Positions 36,030 through 44,403 of a stretch of 64,000 nt of DNA are shown here, in pieces. The translations under genes were made by a program, and so were the position numbers. Under the pieces are notes generated by a model. It was not told the DNA's origin. It saw only the letters and a list, made by a program, of their open reading frames with translations, and did not search any database. The stretch's first letter is position 1; each line of letters begins with the position of its first letter. Source of the stretch: Calditrichia bacterium (GTDB lineage Bacteria; Calditrichota; Calditrichia; RBG-13-44-9; J075); contig JANQRS010000005.1 in the NCBI GenBank assembly GCA_028284445.1, positions 30,705 to 94,704 of the forward strand, read 5' to 3'.

Positions 36030-38510
36030 ATGCGCAAAATGATACTATTGGTTCCGATCATTCTGATGCTACCAATTCTGGTGGCAGCGGAAGATACGCA
36101 TCTGAACAACCTCAACGGCATCAGTGGTATGGTTGTGCAGCTGAGAAGCGAGACACCGCTGATCGGTGCCCATGTCATCCTTCTGCGCGATGGCGAAAAT
36201 ATTACCGGCACCGCGACTGATGACAAGGGAGAATTTATCCTCGAGAATATCGCTCCGGGTAAATATCGCCTCCAGATAAGCTATATCGGTTATGAAGACT
36301 ATGTCCGTGAAATAGATGTCAATGAGCAGCGGATTCTTGAGCTGCATGTTGAACTGCGCATTTCGACAATTGCTATGTCGCCGCTGGAGATTCTAGGAGA
36401 GTCTTATTCGCATTATGAAGATGTTGCCGGAACGGTAACCATGTTTGATAAAGTGGCTGTCCGCGCCATCAAACCGGTCGGAACCCAGGAATTGCTTGAA
36501 ATGGTGCCGGGCGTGAACGGCTTTGCAGATGACGGCATCGGTAATTCCCGAATCAGCATCGGTATCCGTGGATTGAACCCACGGCGTAGCTCGCGGGTGC
36601 TGGTGCTGGAAGATGGGGCGCCGATCCAGCCGGCCATTTACGTTTACGCCAACATGTATTATAATCCGCCGGCCGAACGAATTGACCGCATGGAGGTCAT
36701 TAAGGGGAGTGGCGCGATCCGCTACGGTCCGCAAACCATGGGCGGCGTTGTCAATTATTTGACCAGTCGTCCTCGGCAAAATTTTGGCGGTCAGCTGCAA
36801 TTTACCGGCGGCAACAATGGCTACAACAGCCTGTTTGGCGAATTAGGCGGATGGGGCACAAAGAGAATTAAGCCGGAATTGCAACTGCTCGTGAAACGTG
36901 GCGATGGTTTTCGAGACAATAATGATTTTGAGCAGTATAACACGACATTCAAACTGAATATCCTTCCTGATTCTAAAAAGACGATTTACCTGAAAGCAAA
37001 CGTCAACTATGAAGATGCAAATGCCACCTACACAGGATTGACAGAATACTCGTTTCGAAATTCCCCGCTATTTAATCCCAAAGAAAACGACAATTTTAAG
37101 GTTTTTCGCTCCTCGGTTGATCTCATCTACACGAACCAGATCAGTACCCGCTTTGGGAGTGAGTCCAAGGTTTTCTTCAGCTATTTTGATCGCCGTTGGT
37201 GGCGGGAAAATGACATTTTTGTCCGCGCCGCGCAATTTGAGAGCGGCATCGTCGAACCCACTTTCCCCGATCAGGTGGGCGACCTGATTCGCATCGGCAA
37301 CGGGCGTGACAATTTCGGTATTTTGCGCAAGTTCTATGTCGCCGGTGTTGAGCATGCCTATACGCTTCGTCACGGTCTTGCCGGCAAGGAATCAAGCCTG
37401 GAAATTGGCGGGCGAATCTACTGGGAGCGATTCATTGATGACAAGAAGATTGGTGATTCACCGGACGCCCGCGATGGCATTTATTTTATTCCGCCAGAGG
37501 ATGAAGACGGCAATCCCACTATTGTCGGTCAAAGCCAGCACTATGAAACCACAGCCCTCGCAGGATTCGTCAATGAAAAGATTCAATTGGGTAAGCTGGC
37601 TGTCTCGCCGGGAATCCGATTTGAGATCTTTGAGCAGGAGCGCATCGACCGCTTGCGCGGCTCGATATACCAGGACAAGACCACAGCCGTGCTTTTGCCC
37701 GGCATCGGCTTGAATTATGATCTTGGCAGCATGCGGGTTTTTGCCGGTATCCATCGCGGATTCACACCGCCATCCAGCGGGACCTTGCGGATTGGTAACT
37801 TCGGCGATCAAGTGGTGGCGGGCGGACTTGACCTGGAAGCAGAAAAAAGCTGGAATAGTGAGATTGGTATTCGCGGTTCGTTGCCTGCGCTTATTTTTGA
37901 AGTCGCGGCCTTTAACGTGGCCATTGAGGATCTCGTCGCCGCCGGTCGCGGAACAGCCTTTAAGAATTTAGGACAGGTGACAACCCGGGGAATTGAGGTG
38001 GGTGGTAGTTTTAGAGCAAATGCAGTGTCCGGTTTGTTGCCGGAAATCAACATTAGCTACGCATATCTGGATACAGAGATCATCAGTGGGAGAATAGAGT
38101 CGGCAGTACTGGCAGGTGGCGTCGAAGTTGATATTGCCGGCAATGAATTACCCTATTCACCACGTCACACCCTAACAGTTGGTTTGGCAAAGGACCTCGG
38201 CTTCGGCTTAACGTTTCGTGCGGACATGCGCTATGTGGATGACGTCTTCACCGATTTCGAAAATGTGGACCGAACCTTCAATAGAGGTGATACCGGACCA
38301 ATTCCGGGCTATACGATTGTCAATACCAGCACCAGCTATCGAATTAACTCGACCTGGGAGTTCTTTGCTGTTGCCAAAAACATCCTTGACGAAATATATA
38401 TCGGTTCGAGACTACATTCTAATCCCGGTCAAAAAGACGCCAGCTTAAGTTCCGGTATCTTGCCAGGGCCGCGTCGTCAGGTGAATGCCGGTTTTCGCTA
38501 CACATTCTGA
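36030..38510 (+). CDS. TonB-dependent outer-membrane receptor (FecA/siderophore-like)
   Basis: 826 residues. A signal peptide (MILLVPIILMLPILVAA) is followed by a CarboxypepD_reg-like domain at ~27-115 (GISGMVVQLRSETPLIGAHV, GEFILENIAPGKYRLQISYIGYEDY). Residues ~130-245 are the plug domain (SIGIRGLNPRRSSRVLVLEDGAP, MEVIKGSGAIRYGPQTMGGVVNY) and the rest is a barrel ending RRQVNAGFRYTF. It imports a ligand across the outer membrane using TonB energy. The plug style and neighbours suggest ferric-citrate or another iron complex. The downstream gene encodes an imelysin-like DUF4856 lipoprotein. Confidence 0.93.
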   Translation: MRKMILLVPIILMLPILVAAEDTHLNNLNGISGMVVQLRSETPLIGAHVILLRDGENITGTATDDKGEFILENIAPGKYRLQISYIGYEDYVREIDVNEQRILELHVELRISTIAMSPLEILGESYSHYEDVAGTVTMFDKVAVRAIKPVGTQELLEMVPGVNGFADDGIGNSRISIGIRGLNPRRSSRVLVLEDGAPIQPAIYVYANMYYNPPAERIDRMEVIKGSGAIRYGPQTMGGVVNYLTSRPRQNFGGQLQFTGGNNGYNSLFGELGGWGTKRIKPELQLLVKRGDGFRDNNDFEQYNTTFKLNILPDSKKTIYLKANVNYEDANATYTGLTEYSFRNSPLFNPKENDNFKVFRSSVDLIYTNQISTRFGSESKVFFSYFDRRWWRENDIFVRAAQFESGIVEPTFPDQVGDLIRIGNGRDNFGILRKFYVAGVEHAYTLRHGLAGKESSLEIGGRIYWERFIDDKKIGDSPDARDGIYFIPPEDEDGNPTIVGQSQHYETTALAGFVNEKIQLGKLAVSPGIRFEIFEQERIDRLRGSIYQDKTTAVLLPGIGLNYDLGSMRVFAGIHRGFTPPSSGTLRIGNFGDQVVAGGLDLEAEKSWNSEIGIRGSLPALIFEVAAFNVAIEDLVAAGRGTAFKNLGQVTTRGIEVGGSFRANAVSGLLPEINISYAYLDTEIISGRIESAVLAGGVEVDIAGNELPYSPRHTLTVGLAKDLGFGLTFRADMRYVDDVFTDFENVDRTFNRGDTGPIPGYTIVNTSTSYRINSTWEFFAVAKNILDEIYIGSRLHSNPGQKDASLSSGILPGPRRQVNAGFRYTF

Positions 38511-38608
38511 ATCGAAATTTTCGAAACAACTTAACATCTGCCGGTTAAAAAATGACCGGTTTCAGAACAGGATATCTATGTACAAAACACATATTGGAGG
38601 TTGCTCCT

Positions 38609-39913
38609 ATGTTTACTAAATGGACCATGCAATTATTATTCATCACTGTCGTATTGGTCGCCGGTTGCAGCAGCGATAGTACGGCACCGAAACCCGAAGA
38701 CACAAATATTGAAGTGCCGGGTGCTTATGTGTTTGATAGCCGTTTTCAGGAAGGAGAAAGCAGCGTGGCCTATGGCGGCCAAATTGTGCGAAACCTGCTG
38801 GTGCAGGACCTCAAAATTTACATTGATAATCTGGGCAAAGACGGTGCGACCGCGACGACGGCCCAGAATATGCTCAACCTATATGAATATGATGATGCGC
38901 TTGACTTGACCACCTTGACGACGGCCGGCGGTACTCCGGTTTTGGTCGATAAATATTCTTCCATCTCCACCGGTAAGAATTTGGTAGGTAAAATTTCAGA
39001 CGCGACCATTATTGGGTACAACAAAACTGCCGATGAACTCTTGCGCGAATGGTTTGCTACTATTGCAACGAACAGCCAGGACGCCGGAAAGCTGGGCACT
39101 CACCTGGTGTATACTCGCGACGACGGCCTTGACCTGACTCAGATGATCAACAAGGTTCTTCTCGGTGCCCTGGTATATTATCAGGGAACCGGTGTTTATC
39201 TGGACGGCCTGTTTGCTCGCGATAATACTGAAGCCCGCGATGGGACCGATCCCTATACTTCTATGGAACATGGTTGGGACGAAGCATTTGGTTATTATGG
39301 CGCAGCCCGTGACTATTTCAGCTATACGGATGACCAGTTGGCCGGCGGTGCGGTTGACTACACGCGTGATTCGAATAACGATGGTTCGATTGATTTATCA
39401 TCTGAATACAATTTTGGTTTTTCGCGCAATGCCGGTAAGCGCGACAAAGGTGGCAGCGGTGTTGATTTCACGAAGGATGCCTTTGATGCATTCCTGATTG
39501 GCCGCACAGCGATTGTCAACCAGGAAAGCCAGGAAACAATCAATGCGCAGCGCCTCGCGGCATCCGGCGCCTGGGAAAAAGTGATTGCCGCTACGGTTGT
39601 TCACTATATTAACGACACTATTTCTGATATGAGTGCTCTAGACGCCGCTTCCGGTCCTTTGAATGCGGCCCAAAAAGACCTCAATAAGCACTGGGCGGAA
39701 ATGCGTGCTTTTACAATCGCACTGCAGTATAATCCCTTGAAGGTCATCAGCGACAGCGATCTAACGCAGGTCGCTAACCTGATGGGACTTGTCCCGGTTT
39801 ACGAAGCTGTTGGGACAACAGCTCATACTGATTATATCGCTGATCTGGAAAGTGCGCGGAGTATTCTGCAATCTGCCTACTCATTTTCGGAGACCAATAC
39901 ATTGAACTGGTAA
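38609..39913 (+). CDS. DUF4856 (imelysin-like) lipoprotein
   Basis: 434 residues from ATG 38609, preceded by TTGGAGG eight bases upstream; an upstream in-frame ATG (38552) would put 19 residues before the signal sequence and is rejected. The lipobox is LVAGC. The body matches DUF4856: GAYVFDSRF, NLLVQDLKIYID, SMEHGWDEAFGYYGAARDY and HWAEMRAFTIALQYNP. The family is distantly related to imelysin/EfeO-type iron-regulated proteins and typically sits beside TonB receptors and other iron-linked genes. It is likely on the periplasmic face of the outer membrane, handling iron or a ligand after uptake. Confidence 0.88.
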   Translation: MFTKWTMQLLFITVVLVAGCSSDSTAPKPEDTNIEVPGAYVFDSRFQEGESSVAYGGQIVRNLLVQDLKIYIDNLGKDGATATTAQNMLNLYEYDDALDLTTLTTAGGTPVLVDKYSSISTGKNLVGKISDATIIGYNKTADELLREWFATIATNSQDAGKLGTHLVYTRDDGLDLTQMINKVLLGALVYYQGTGVYLDGLFARDNTEARDGTDPYTSMEHGWDEAFGYYGAARDYFSYTDDQLAGGAVDYTRDSNNDGSIDLSSEYNFGFSRNAGKRDKGGSGVDFTKDAFDAFLIGRTAIVNQESQETINAQRLAASGAWEKVIAATVVHYINDTISDMSALDAASGPLNAAQKDLNKHWAEMRAFTIALQYNPLKVISDSDLTQVANLMGLVPVYEAVGTTAHTDYIADLESARSILQSAYSFSETNTLNW

Positions 39914-39919
39914 GTCAAT

Positions 39920-41350
39920 TTGCTTTCTCAAGTTTCAAATAAAGCCTTAATCTGGCTGCTTGCCATTTGCGTTATTTCGCGAATGGCAAGCGCCGTTTAC
40001 TACATAGCAGATATCGATAGCCTGCGTTTTGCTCTGAGCCTGGAAGCGTTTGATCTTCTTAAGCTACAGCCGCATTTTCCCGGATATCCGGTTTTCTGCT
40101 TTCTTGCAAAGCTCATTTATTCGATTGTTGGCAGCTACGCATTGACATTTTCCCTCATCGGTGGTGTTTCAGTTTTTATTCTCATTTGGGCAATGCTAAC
40201 TATTACCGGCTGGATCTGGGAATCGCTGGAGGGAAAGATCCTGGTCGTTTTAATAGCTGCGAATCCACTGTTATGGTTGATGAGCAATCGTTATATGCCG
40301 GATATGATGGGATTGGCTTGTCTATTTGCAGCATATGCGTTGCTTCGAAATCCTGAGAACCGTCGAGCCGGGATTGGCGGGTTTGTGCTGGTCGGGCTTC
40401 TGGCAGGTATTCGACTTTCATATCTGCCATTCTTGCTGCCGATTGTTGCGCTAAGTTTTTGGCAAAAGCGACAGAAGGGGGCCGCGCTATTGGCCGGAAT
40501 TATCGGGGTGGCTGTTTGGCTTATACCATTGGTCCTGGTAACCGGCTGGGAGAATCTGATTTATGTGGCACAAAAGCAAACCAGTGGGCATTTTTATGAA
40601 TTCGGTGGTAGCCATTTTACCGAAGCATCCTGGACGCTTCGAGCCGAGGGATTACTGGAAGGCATTGTGGCAGATGGGCTCGGCGGCTACTGGCCGGGCC
40701 GCCATTGGGTGACGGCTGTTTCCATTGCCGGATCGCTGCTGGCTATGATCACCGGCATCAGCTTAATTGAGAAGCGAGTCAAGGATAACAAGCAAGATTT
40801 GCTAATTGCGGCCGCTTGCTGGTTGGTCTATCTGCTGTGGATTGCTTTGTATCAGAATGTAATTTACAAAAGCCGCCATGTTATGCCGCTATTGCCTTTC
40901 CTCCTCATCATTATTGCTCAAGGCTATGTCGTCATACTTCAAAACAAACAGCGATTCGCAACCATTCTTGCTTCCGGTTGCCTGATTACCTATCTCATCG
41001 TGACGGCAGTTCTTGTGTTTCAGCATCGCGAACCGACTGCCATTGCGCAAATCAAGGATGATTTGAACGAAAGCGGAACTTTGAAGACAGTGTTGACGAT
41101 TCCGCTTATCGAGTATTACCTGCGGAGTCATGGTGTGGATCTCATATTTTATTCGACGGAAGATCCGGCGCTTTCTGCTCGGCTCAATGACATTAAATCA
41201 GGCGAACAAATTACGGTTATTGGAGATTTTGCAACCATGCTGCCAGGACGTTTTGTGAAAGAAACTGACGGACACAGGCGTTTCTTTCATAATCCATATG
41301 TAAATCGAATGTGGTCGAATATACCGGTAGCAACTTATGTCGCACGATAA
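39920..41350 (+). CDS. Polytopic membrane protein, GT-C glycosyltransferase-like
   Basis: 476 residues with about ten hydrophobic segments. It begins at TTG 39920, the only start codon available after the in-frame stop of the previous gene at 39911-39913. Near the N-terminus IADIDSLRFALSLEAFD followed by PHFPGYPVFCFLAKLI recalls the acidic loop and PPGYP motif of GT-C type enzymes that use polyprenyl-phosphate sugars (mannosyl/arabinosyl-transferase fold). The last ~80 residues are periplasmic or cytosolic. It overlaps the following flavoprotein gene by 14 bp, so the two probably work together in polysaccharide or glycolipid synthesis. The specific sugar is unknown. Confidence 0.7.
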   Translation: MLSQVSNKALIWLLAICVISRMASAVYYIADIDSLRFALSLEAFDLLKLQPHFPGYPVFCFLAKLIYSIVGSYALTFSLIGGVSVFILIWAMLTITGWIWESLEGKILVVLIAANPLLWLMSNRYMPDMMGLACLFAAYALLRNPENRRAGIGGFVLVGLLAGIRLSYLPFLLPIVALSFWQKRQKGAALLAGIIGVAVWLIPLVLVTGWENLIYVAQKQTSGHFYEFGGSHFTEASWTLRAEGLLEGIVADGLGGYWPGRHWVTAVSIAGSLLAMITGISLIEKRVKDNKQDLLIAAACWLVYLLWIALYQNVIYKSRHVMPLLPFLLIIIAQGYVVILQNKQRFATILASGCLITYLIVTAVLVFQHREPTAIAQIKDDLNESGTLKTVLTIPLIEYYLRSHGVDLIFYSTEDPALSARLNDIKSGEQITVIGDFATMLPGRFVKETDGHRRFFHNPYVNRMWSNIPVATYVAR

Positions 41351-42677
41351 GATACATATCCTCGGCGGGGGTCCGGCTGGGTTAATTGCTGCCTATTATG
41401 CCAAGCAAGCGGGTATGCCTTTCCAGGTTTATGAGGCCAGCCCATTTCTTGGCGGAAATTGCCGCACCTTTGCGCATGGCGATTTCCTGTTCGATAGTGG
41501 TGCACACCGATTTCATGACAAGGATCCTGAAGCAACGGCGCTCGTCAAAACGCTGCTTGGCGACTCCCTTAGATCCGTCAGCGCACCGAGCCAAATCTAC
41601 CACAACGGACAGTTCATTAACTTCCCTTTGGATGCCCTGGACGTCGCAAGGAAATTGTCCTTAAAAACGGTTGCCCGCATCGCTGGCGAAAACCTGCCGG
41701 GTTTTAAGAGAAAAACCAATGCCAATCCCAATTTCGAGGAGTTCGCAACTGCCAAATACGGCACGTCGCTAGCCAGCCGCTTTCTGCTAAATTATTCGGA
41801 AAAACTCTGGGGCTTATCACCGGATCGCTTATCTCCGAAAATCAGCGGCAATCGGCTGCGTGGCTTGTCCGGTGGAAATCTGCTGCTTGCAGCTCTCGGA
41901 AGAAAGGTGTTTGAGTCAGCCAGCATAGATGGCTCTTTTCTCTATCCTGAAAAGGGCATCGGCATGATATGCGAGCGGTTGGCAGAAGAGATAGGGGAAA
42001 AGCATGTCCGTTTACGGAATCCGGTTCAGGGACTATTTGTAAGAAATGATCGGATTCAAGGAATCGTATTGCCGAATGGTGAGAAGATCAGCACAGAACA
42101 TGTTATTAGCACGCTTCCTGTAACACGCATGCTGAAGATGCTCTCGCCGCAGCCGCCCGAATCCCTTTTGTCAGCAATAAGGCAGATACGCTTTCGGCAG
42201 CTTAGGCTAATCGTCCTGCTTCTGGATTTACCGCAATTTTCAGATAACGCCTCGATTTATTTTCCGGAGTCAGATATTCCCTGGACACGAATTTATGAAT
42301 CGACGAATCGCAGTAGTTATATGTCGCCGCCCGGAAAAACGTCGATTGTGATCGAGTTGCCGTGCTTCAAGGGAGATGAAGTTTGGCAGATGATGGATGC
42401 TGAAATTTGCCAGCGGATTAAGCAGTCGCTTTCTGATCTTGGATTGCTGAACGGGGCCCGGGTGATCGAGTCTCTGTCGTTTAGATTGTCAAACGCATAT
42501 CCGGTACTGGAGCATGGTATTGAAAATATTGTGGCTCCGGTCTTTGATTTCCTGCAGGAGTTTTCTAATTTGCATTTGTTTGGCCGCAGCGCCACTTTCA
42601 GGTATTTGCATTTACATGATTTGTTTCGTGAAGGCAGGGGGCTGATTGAGCAGTTGGTGAGCCGATTGGTCAAATAG
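41337..42677 (+). CDS. FAD-dependent oxidoreductase, UDP-galactopyranose mutase / protoporphyrinogen-oxidase-like
   Basis: 446 residues. The N-terminal FAD-binding Rossmann motif is IHILGGGPAGLIAAYYAKQAG, followed by FLGGNCRTF and FDSGAHRFH, which are typical of the amine-oxidase/UGM superfamily. The centre has LNYSEKLWGLSPDRLSPKISGNRL, a segment seen in UGM-like and HemG/HpnE-like flavoproteins, and FSNLHLFGRSATFRYLHLHD near the end completes the FAD site. It overlaps the membrane GT-C-like gene by 14 bp, so a sugar-modifying role in the same pathway is favoured over heme synthesis. Start ATG 41337. Confidence 0.8.
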   Translation: MSHDKIHILGGGPAGLIAAYYAKQAGMPFQVYEASPFLGGNCRTFAHGDFLFDSGAHRFHDKDPEATALVKTLLGDSLRSVSAPSQIYHNGQFINFPLDALDVARKLSLKTVARIAGENLPGFKRKTNANPNFEEFATAKYGTSLASRFLLNYSEKLWGLSPDRLSPKISGNRLRGLSGGNLLLAALGRKVFESASIDGSFLYPEKGIGMICERLAEEIGEKHVRLRNPVQGLFVRNDRIQGIVLPNGEKISTEHVISTLPVTRMLKMLSPQPPESLLSAIRQIRFRQLRLIVLLLDLPQFSDNASIYFPESDIPWTRIYESTNRSSYMSPPGKTSIVIELPCFKGDEVWQMMDAEICQRIKQSLSDLGLLNGARVIESLSFRLSNAYPVLEHGIENIVAPVFDFLQEFSNLHLFGRSATFRYLHLHDLFREGRGLIEQLVSRLVK

Positions 42678-42828
42678 CCGATTGGTTGTCTGGCGAACCA
42701 ATCAACTATTCAACAGCTCAACCATTTCGTTGGTTTTATTCATCTGAAACATTCCTTGCCAGAATCCGTATATGAAACGTTACACCCAAGAAGACCATTC
42801 TCCTCTCACCAAAACACAGGTAGTCGCT

Positions 42829-44130
42829 ATGCTCCGTTCGCTTACATTTGTTTTGCTCTTGATGTCATCCTGCGCTTTGTTGGCAAATGACTGGCCTCAG
42901 TATTTAGGTCCAAATCGCGATGGCGTATCAACAGAAACCAATCTCAAAATAGACTGGTCTGAGGCCGGGCCCTCAGTTGCATGGACGCAGGAAATCGGCA
43001 CCGGTTTCGCCGGTGTAGCGATTAAGGACGAGAAAGTCTACCTGCTTGACCGTATTGACGGCGAAAAAGATGCCATGCGTTGCTTCGACTTGAACAGCGG
43101 TGAAGAGCTCTGGCGGTACGAGAATGTTGATCCGGGTACTTATGACTTCAACGGCTCTCGCGCAACACCAGCGGTTGCCGGTAATCATGTCTATGCCGTT
43201 GGCGCAATGGGCAGTGTGTATGCTATCGATATTACCACTGGAAAAGAAGTTTGGAAGCGCAGCTTTGTGACGGATTTCGAAGCGGAGAAGCCAATTTGGG
43301 CTTTTAGTCAATCACCGTTGGTTTATAAAGATCTGGTCATCGTGGCGCCGCAAAGCAAGAATGCCGGCGTTGTAGCCTATAAACGAGACACAGGCAAAAT
43401 TGCCTGGAAAACCGGTCGTTTATGTGCCTATGCCGGTTATGCCTCACCGACTTTGGTGACAATTGACGGCGTCGAGCAACTCATCCAGGTGACCCCCACG
43501 GAGAATAAAGATTACTATGATTTGGCGCGTGGGGCACCGGCTTTTGACAAAGGTGGTGTTTACGGCATCGAGCCGGCGACTGGCAAGATTCTCTGGAATT
43601 ATACCGGCTTTCGCTGTTTGATTCAGATAACCCCGGTTACCGTCATCGGCGACGGCCGCTTCTTTATTACCGGCGGTTACGATTCCTCACCCACCATGAT
43701 TCGAGTTGCCAAGGCCGGCGATGATTGGAAAATAGAAGAGCTATTCTCGAAGTCGGATGTCAAGGTGCAAATTCATCCGGCACTGCTTCACGACGGCCAT
43801 CTTTACATGAACGGTAACGACAATAATAACAAAGACGGTCTGATCTGCATGAACCTCGAGGGAGAAGTTCTCTGGCGCACGCGCCGGCAACCGAACTTTG
43901 GTCGCAGCGGCTTGATGATCGCTGACAAGAAAATTTTCATGATTGATGATAAAACCGGCGATCTCTGCGTAATAGATCCGCAGCCCTCGGAATACAAGGA
44001 AATTGCACGGCATACGCTGCTGAATAAACCCCAAATCTGGGCCCCGCTTGCTTTGTCCAACGGCAAAATGGTCGTTCGCGATCAGAAGCAGATGAAGTGC
44101 CTGGACCTTGTCGCCAAAAGCAGTCTCTAA
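42829..44130 (+). CDS. PQQ-type beta-propeller protein, exported
   Basis: 433 residues from ATG 42829, which gives a normal signal peptide (MLRSLTFVLLLMSSCALLA); the longer frame from 42772 adds a polar tail before it. The sequence DWPQYLGPNRDGVST marks the PQQ-binding-like repeat family common in Planctomycetes, Acidobacteria and KSB1-type bacteria. Repeated KVYLLDRIDG, AVGAMGSVYAIDITTGKEVW and DLVAKSSL-type strands build a seven- or eight-bladed propeller. It is likely periplasmic. No catalytic residues or cofactor ligands are obvious, so it may be a binding or scaffold protein. It lies downstream of the flavoprotein but after a 150-bp gap, so it is probably separate. Confidence 0.82.
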   Translation: MLRSLTFVLLLMSSCALLANDWPQYLGPNRDGVSTETNLKIDWSEAGPSVAWTQEIGTGFAGVAIKDEKVYLLDRIDGEKDAMRCFDLNSGEELWRYENVDPGTYDFNGSRATPAVAGNHVYAVGAMGSVYAIDITTGKEVWKRSFVTDFEAEKPIWAFSQSPLVYKDLVIVAPQSKNAGVVAYKRDTGKIAWKTGRLCAYAGYASPTLVTIDGVEQLIQVTPTENKDYYDLARGAPAFDKGGVYGIEPATGKILWNYTGFRCLIQITPVTVIGDGRFFITGGYDSSPTMIRVAKAGDDWKIEELFSKSDVKVQIHPALLHDGHLYMNGNDNNNKDGLICMNLEGEVLWRTRRQPNFGRSGLMIADKKIFMIDDKTGDLCVIDPQPSEYKEIARHTLLNKPQIWAPLALSNGKMVVRDQKQMKCLDLVAKSSL

Positions 44131-44205
44131 ACAAAAAGAGCCGTCTTTCTGTTCGCTGGTTTATTAGTGCGGATGCATGAAAAGCCGACGGCGTAAAACC
44201 TTTGT

Positions 44206-44340
44206 ACACGGATTTTCACGGATAAAAAATAATGCACACGGACGAATGATAAGTAAAAGATGAAACATAAGCGATTTATCTGGTTGCGTTGAATCTTTTA
44301 CCCTGTTTTTCCATCTGTGTTTATCCGTGATAATCCGTGT
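44206..44340. repeat. Inverted dispersed repeat of the 'ATCCGTG' type
   Basis: The 21-bp segment at 44206-44226 (ACACGGATTTTCACGGATAAA) is inverted at 44320-44340 with one mismatch. Further CCGTGT/ACACGG words lie between and just outside. It fills the 273-bp gap between the propeller and the xylulokinase, which otherwise has no gene. Such ATCCGTG-rich repeats recur in intergenic DNA of FCB and Planctomycete genomes. Confidence 0.85.
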
Positions 44341-44403
44341 GCATCTGTGTCGAACGGTTTTAGGTTTTTCACCAATATCGAAATGCGGTATTACTCACAT
44401 CTA

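Noticed and set aside
38530..38565. CCGGT-loop-ACCGG hairpin after the TonB receptor
   Set aside because: Only a 5-bp stem with no T-run; the downstream lipoprotein gene is more likely in the same operon than behind a terminator.
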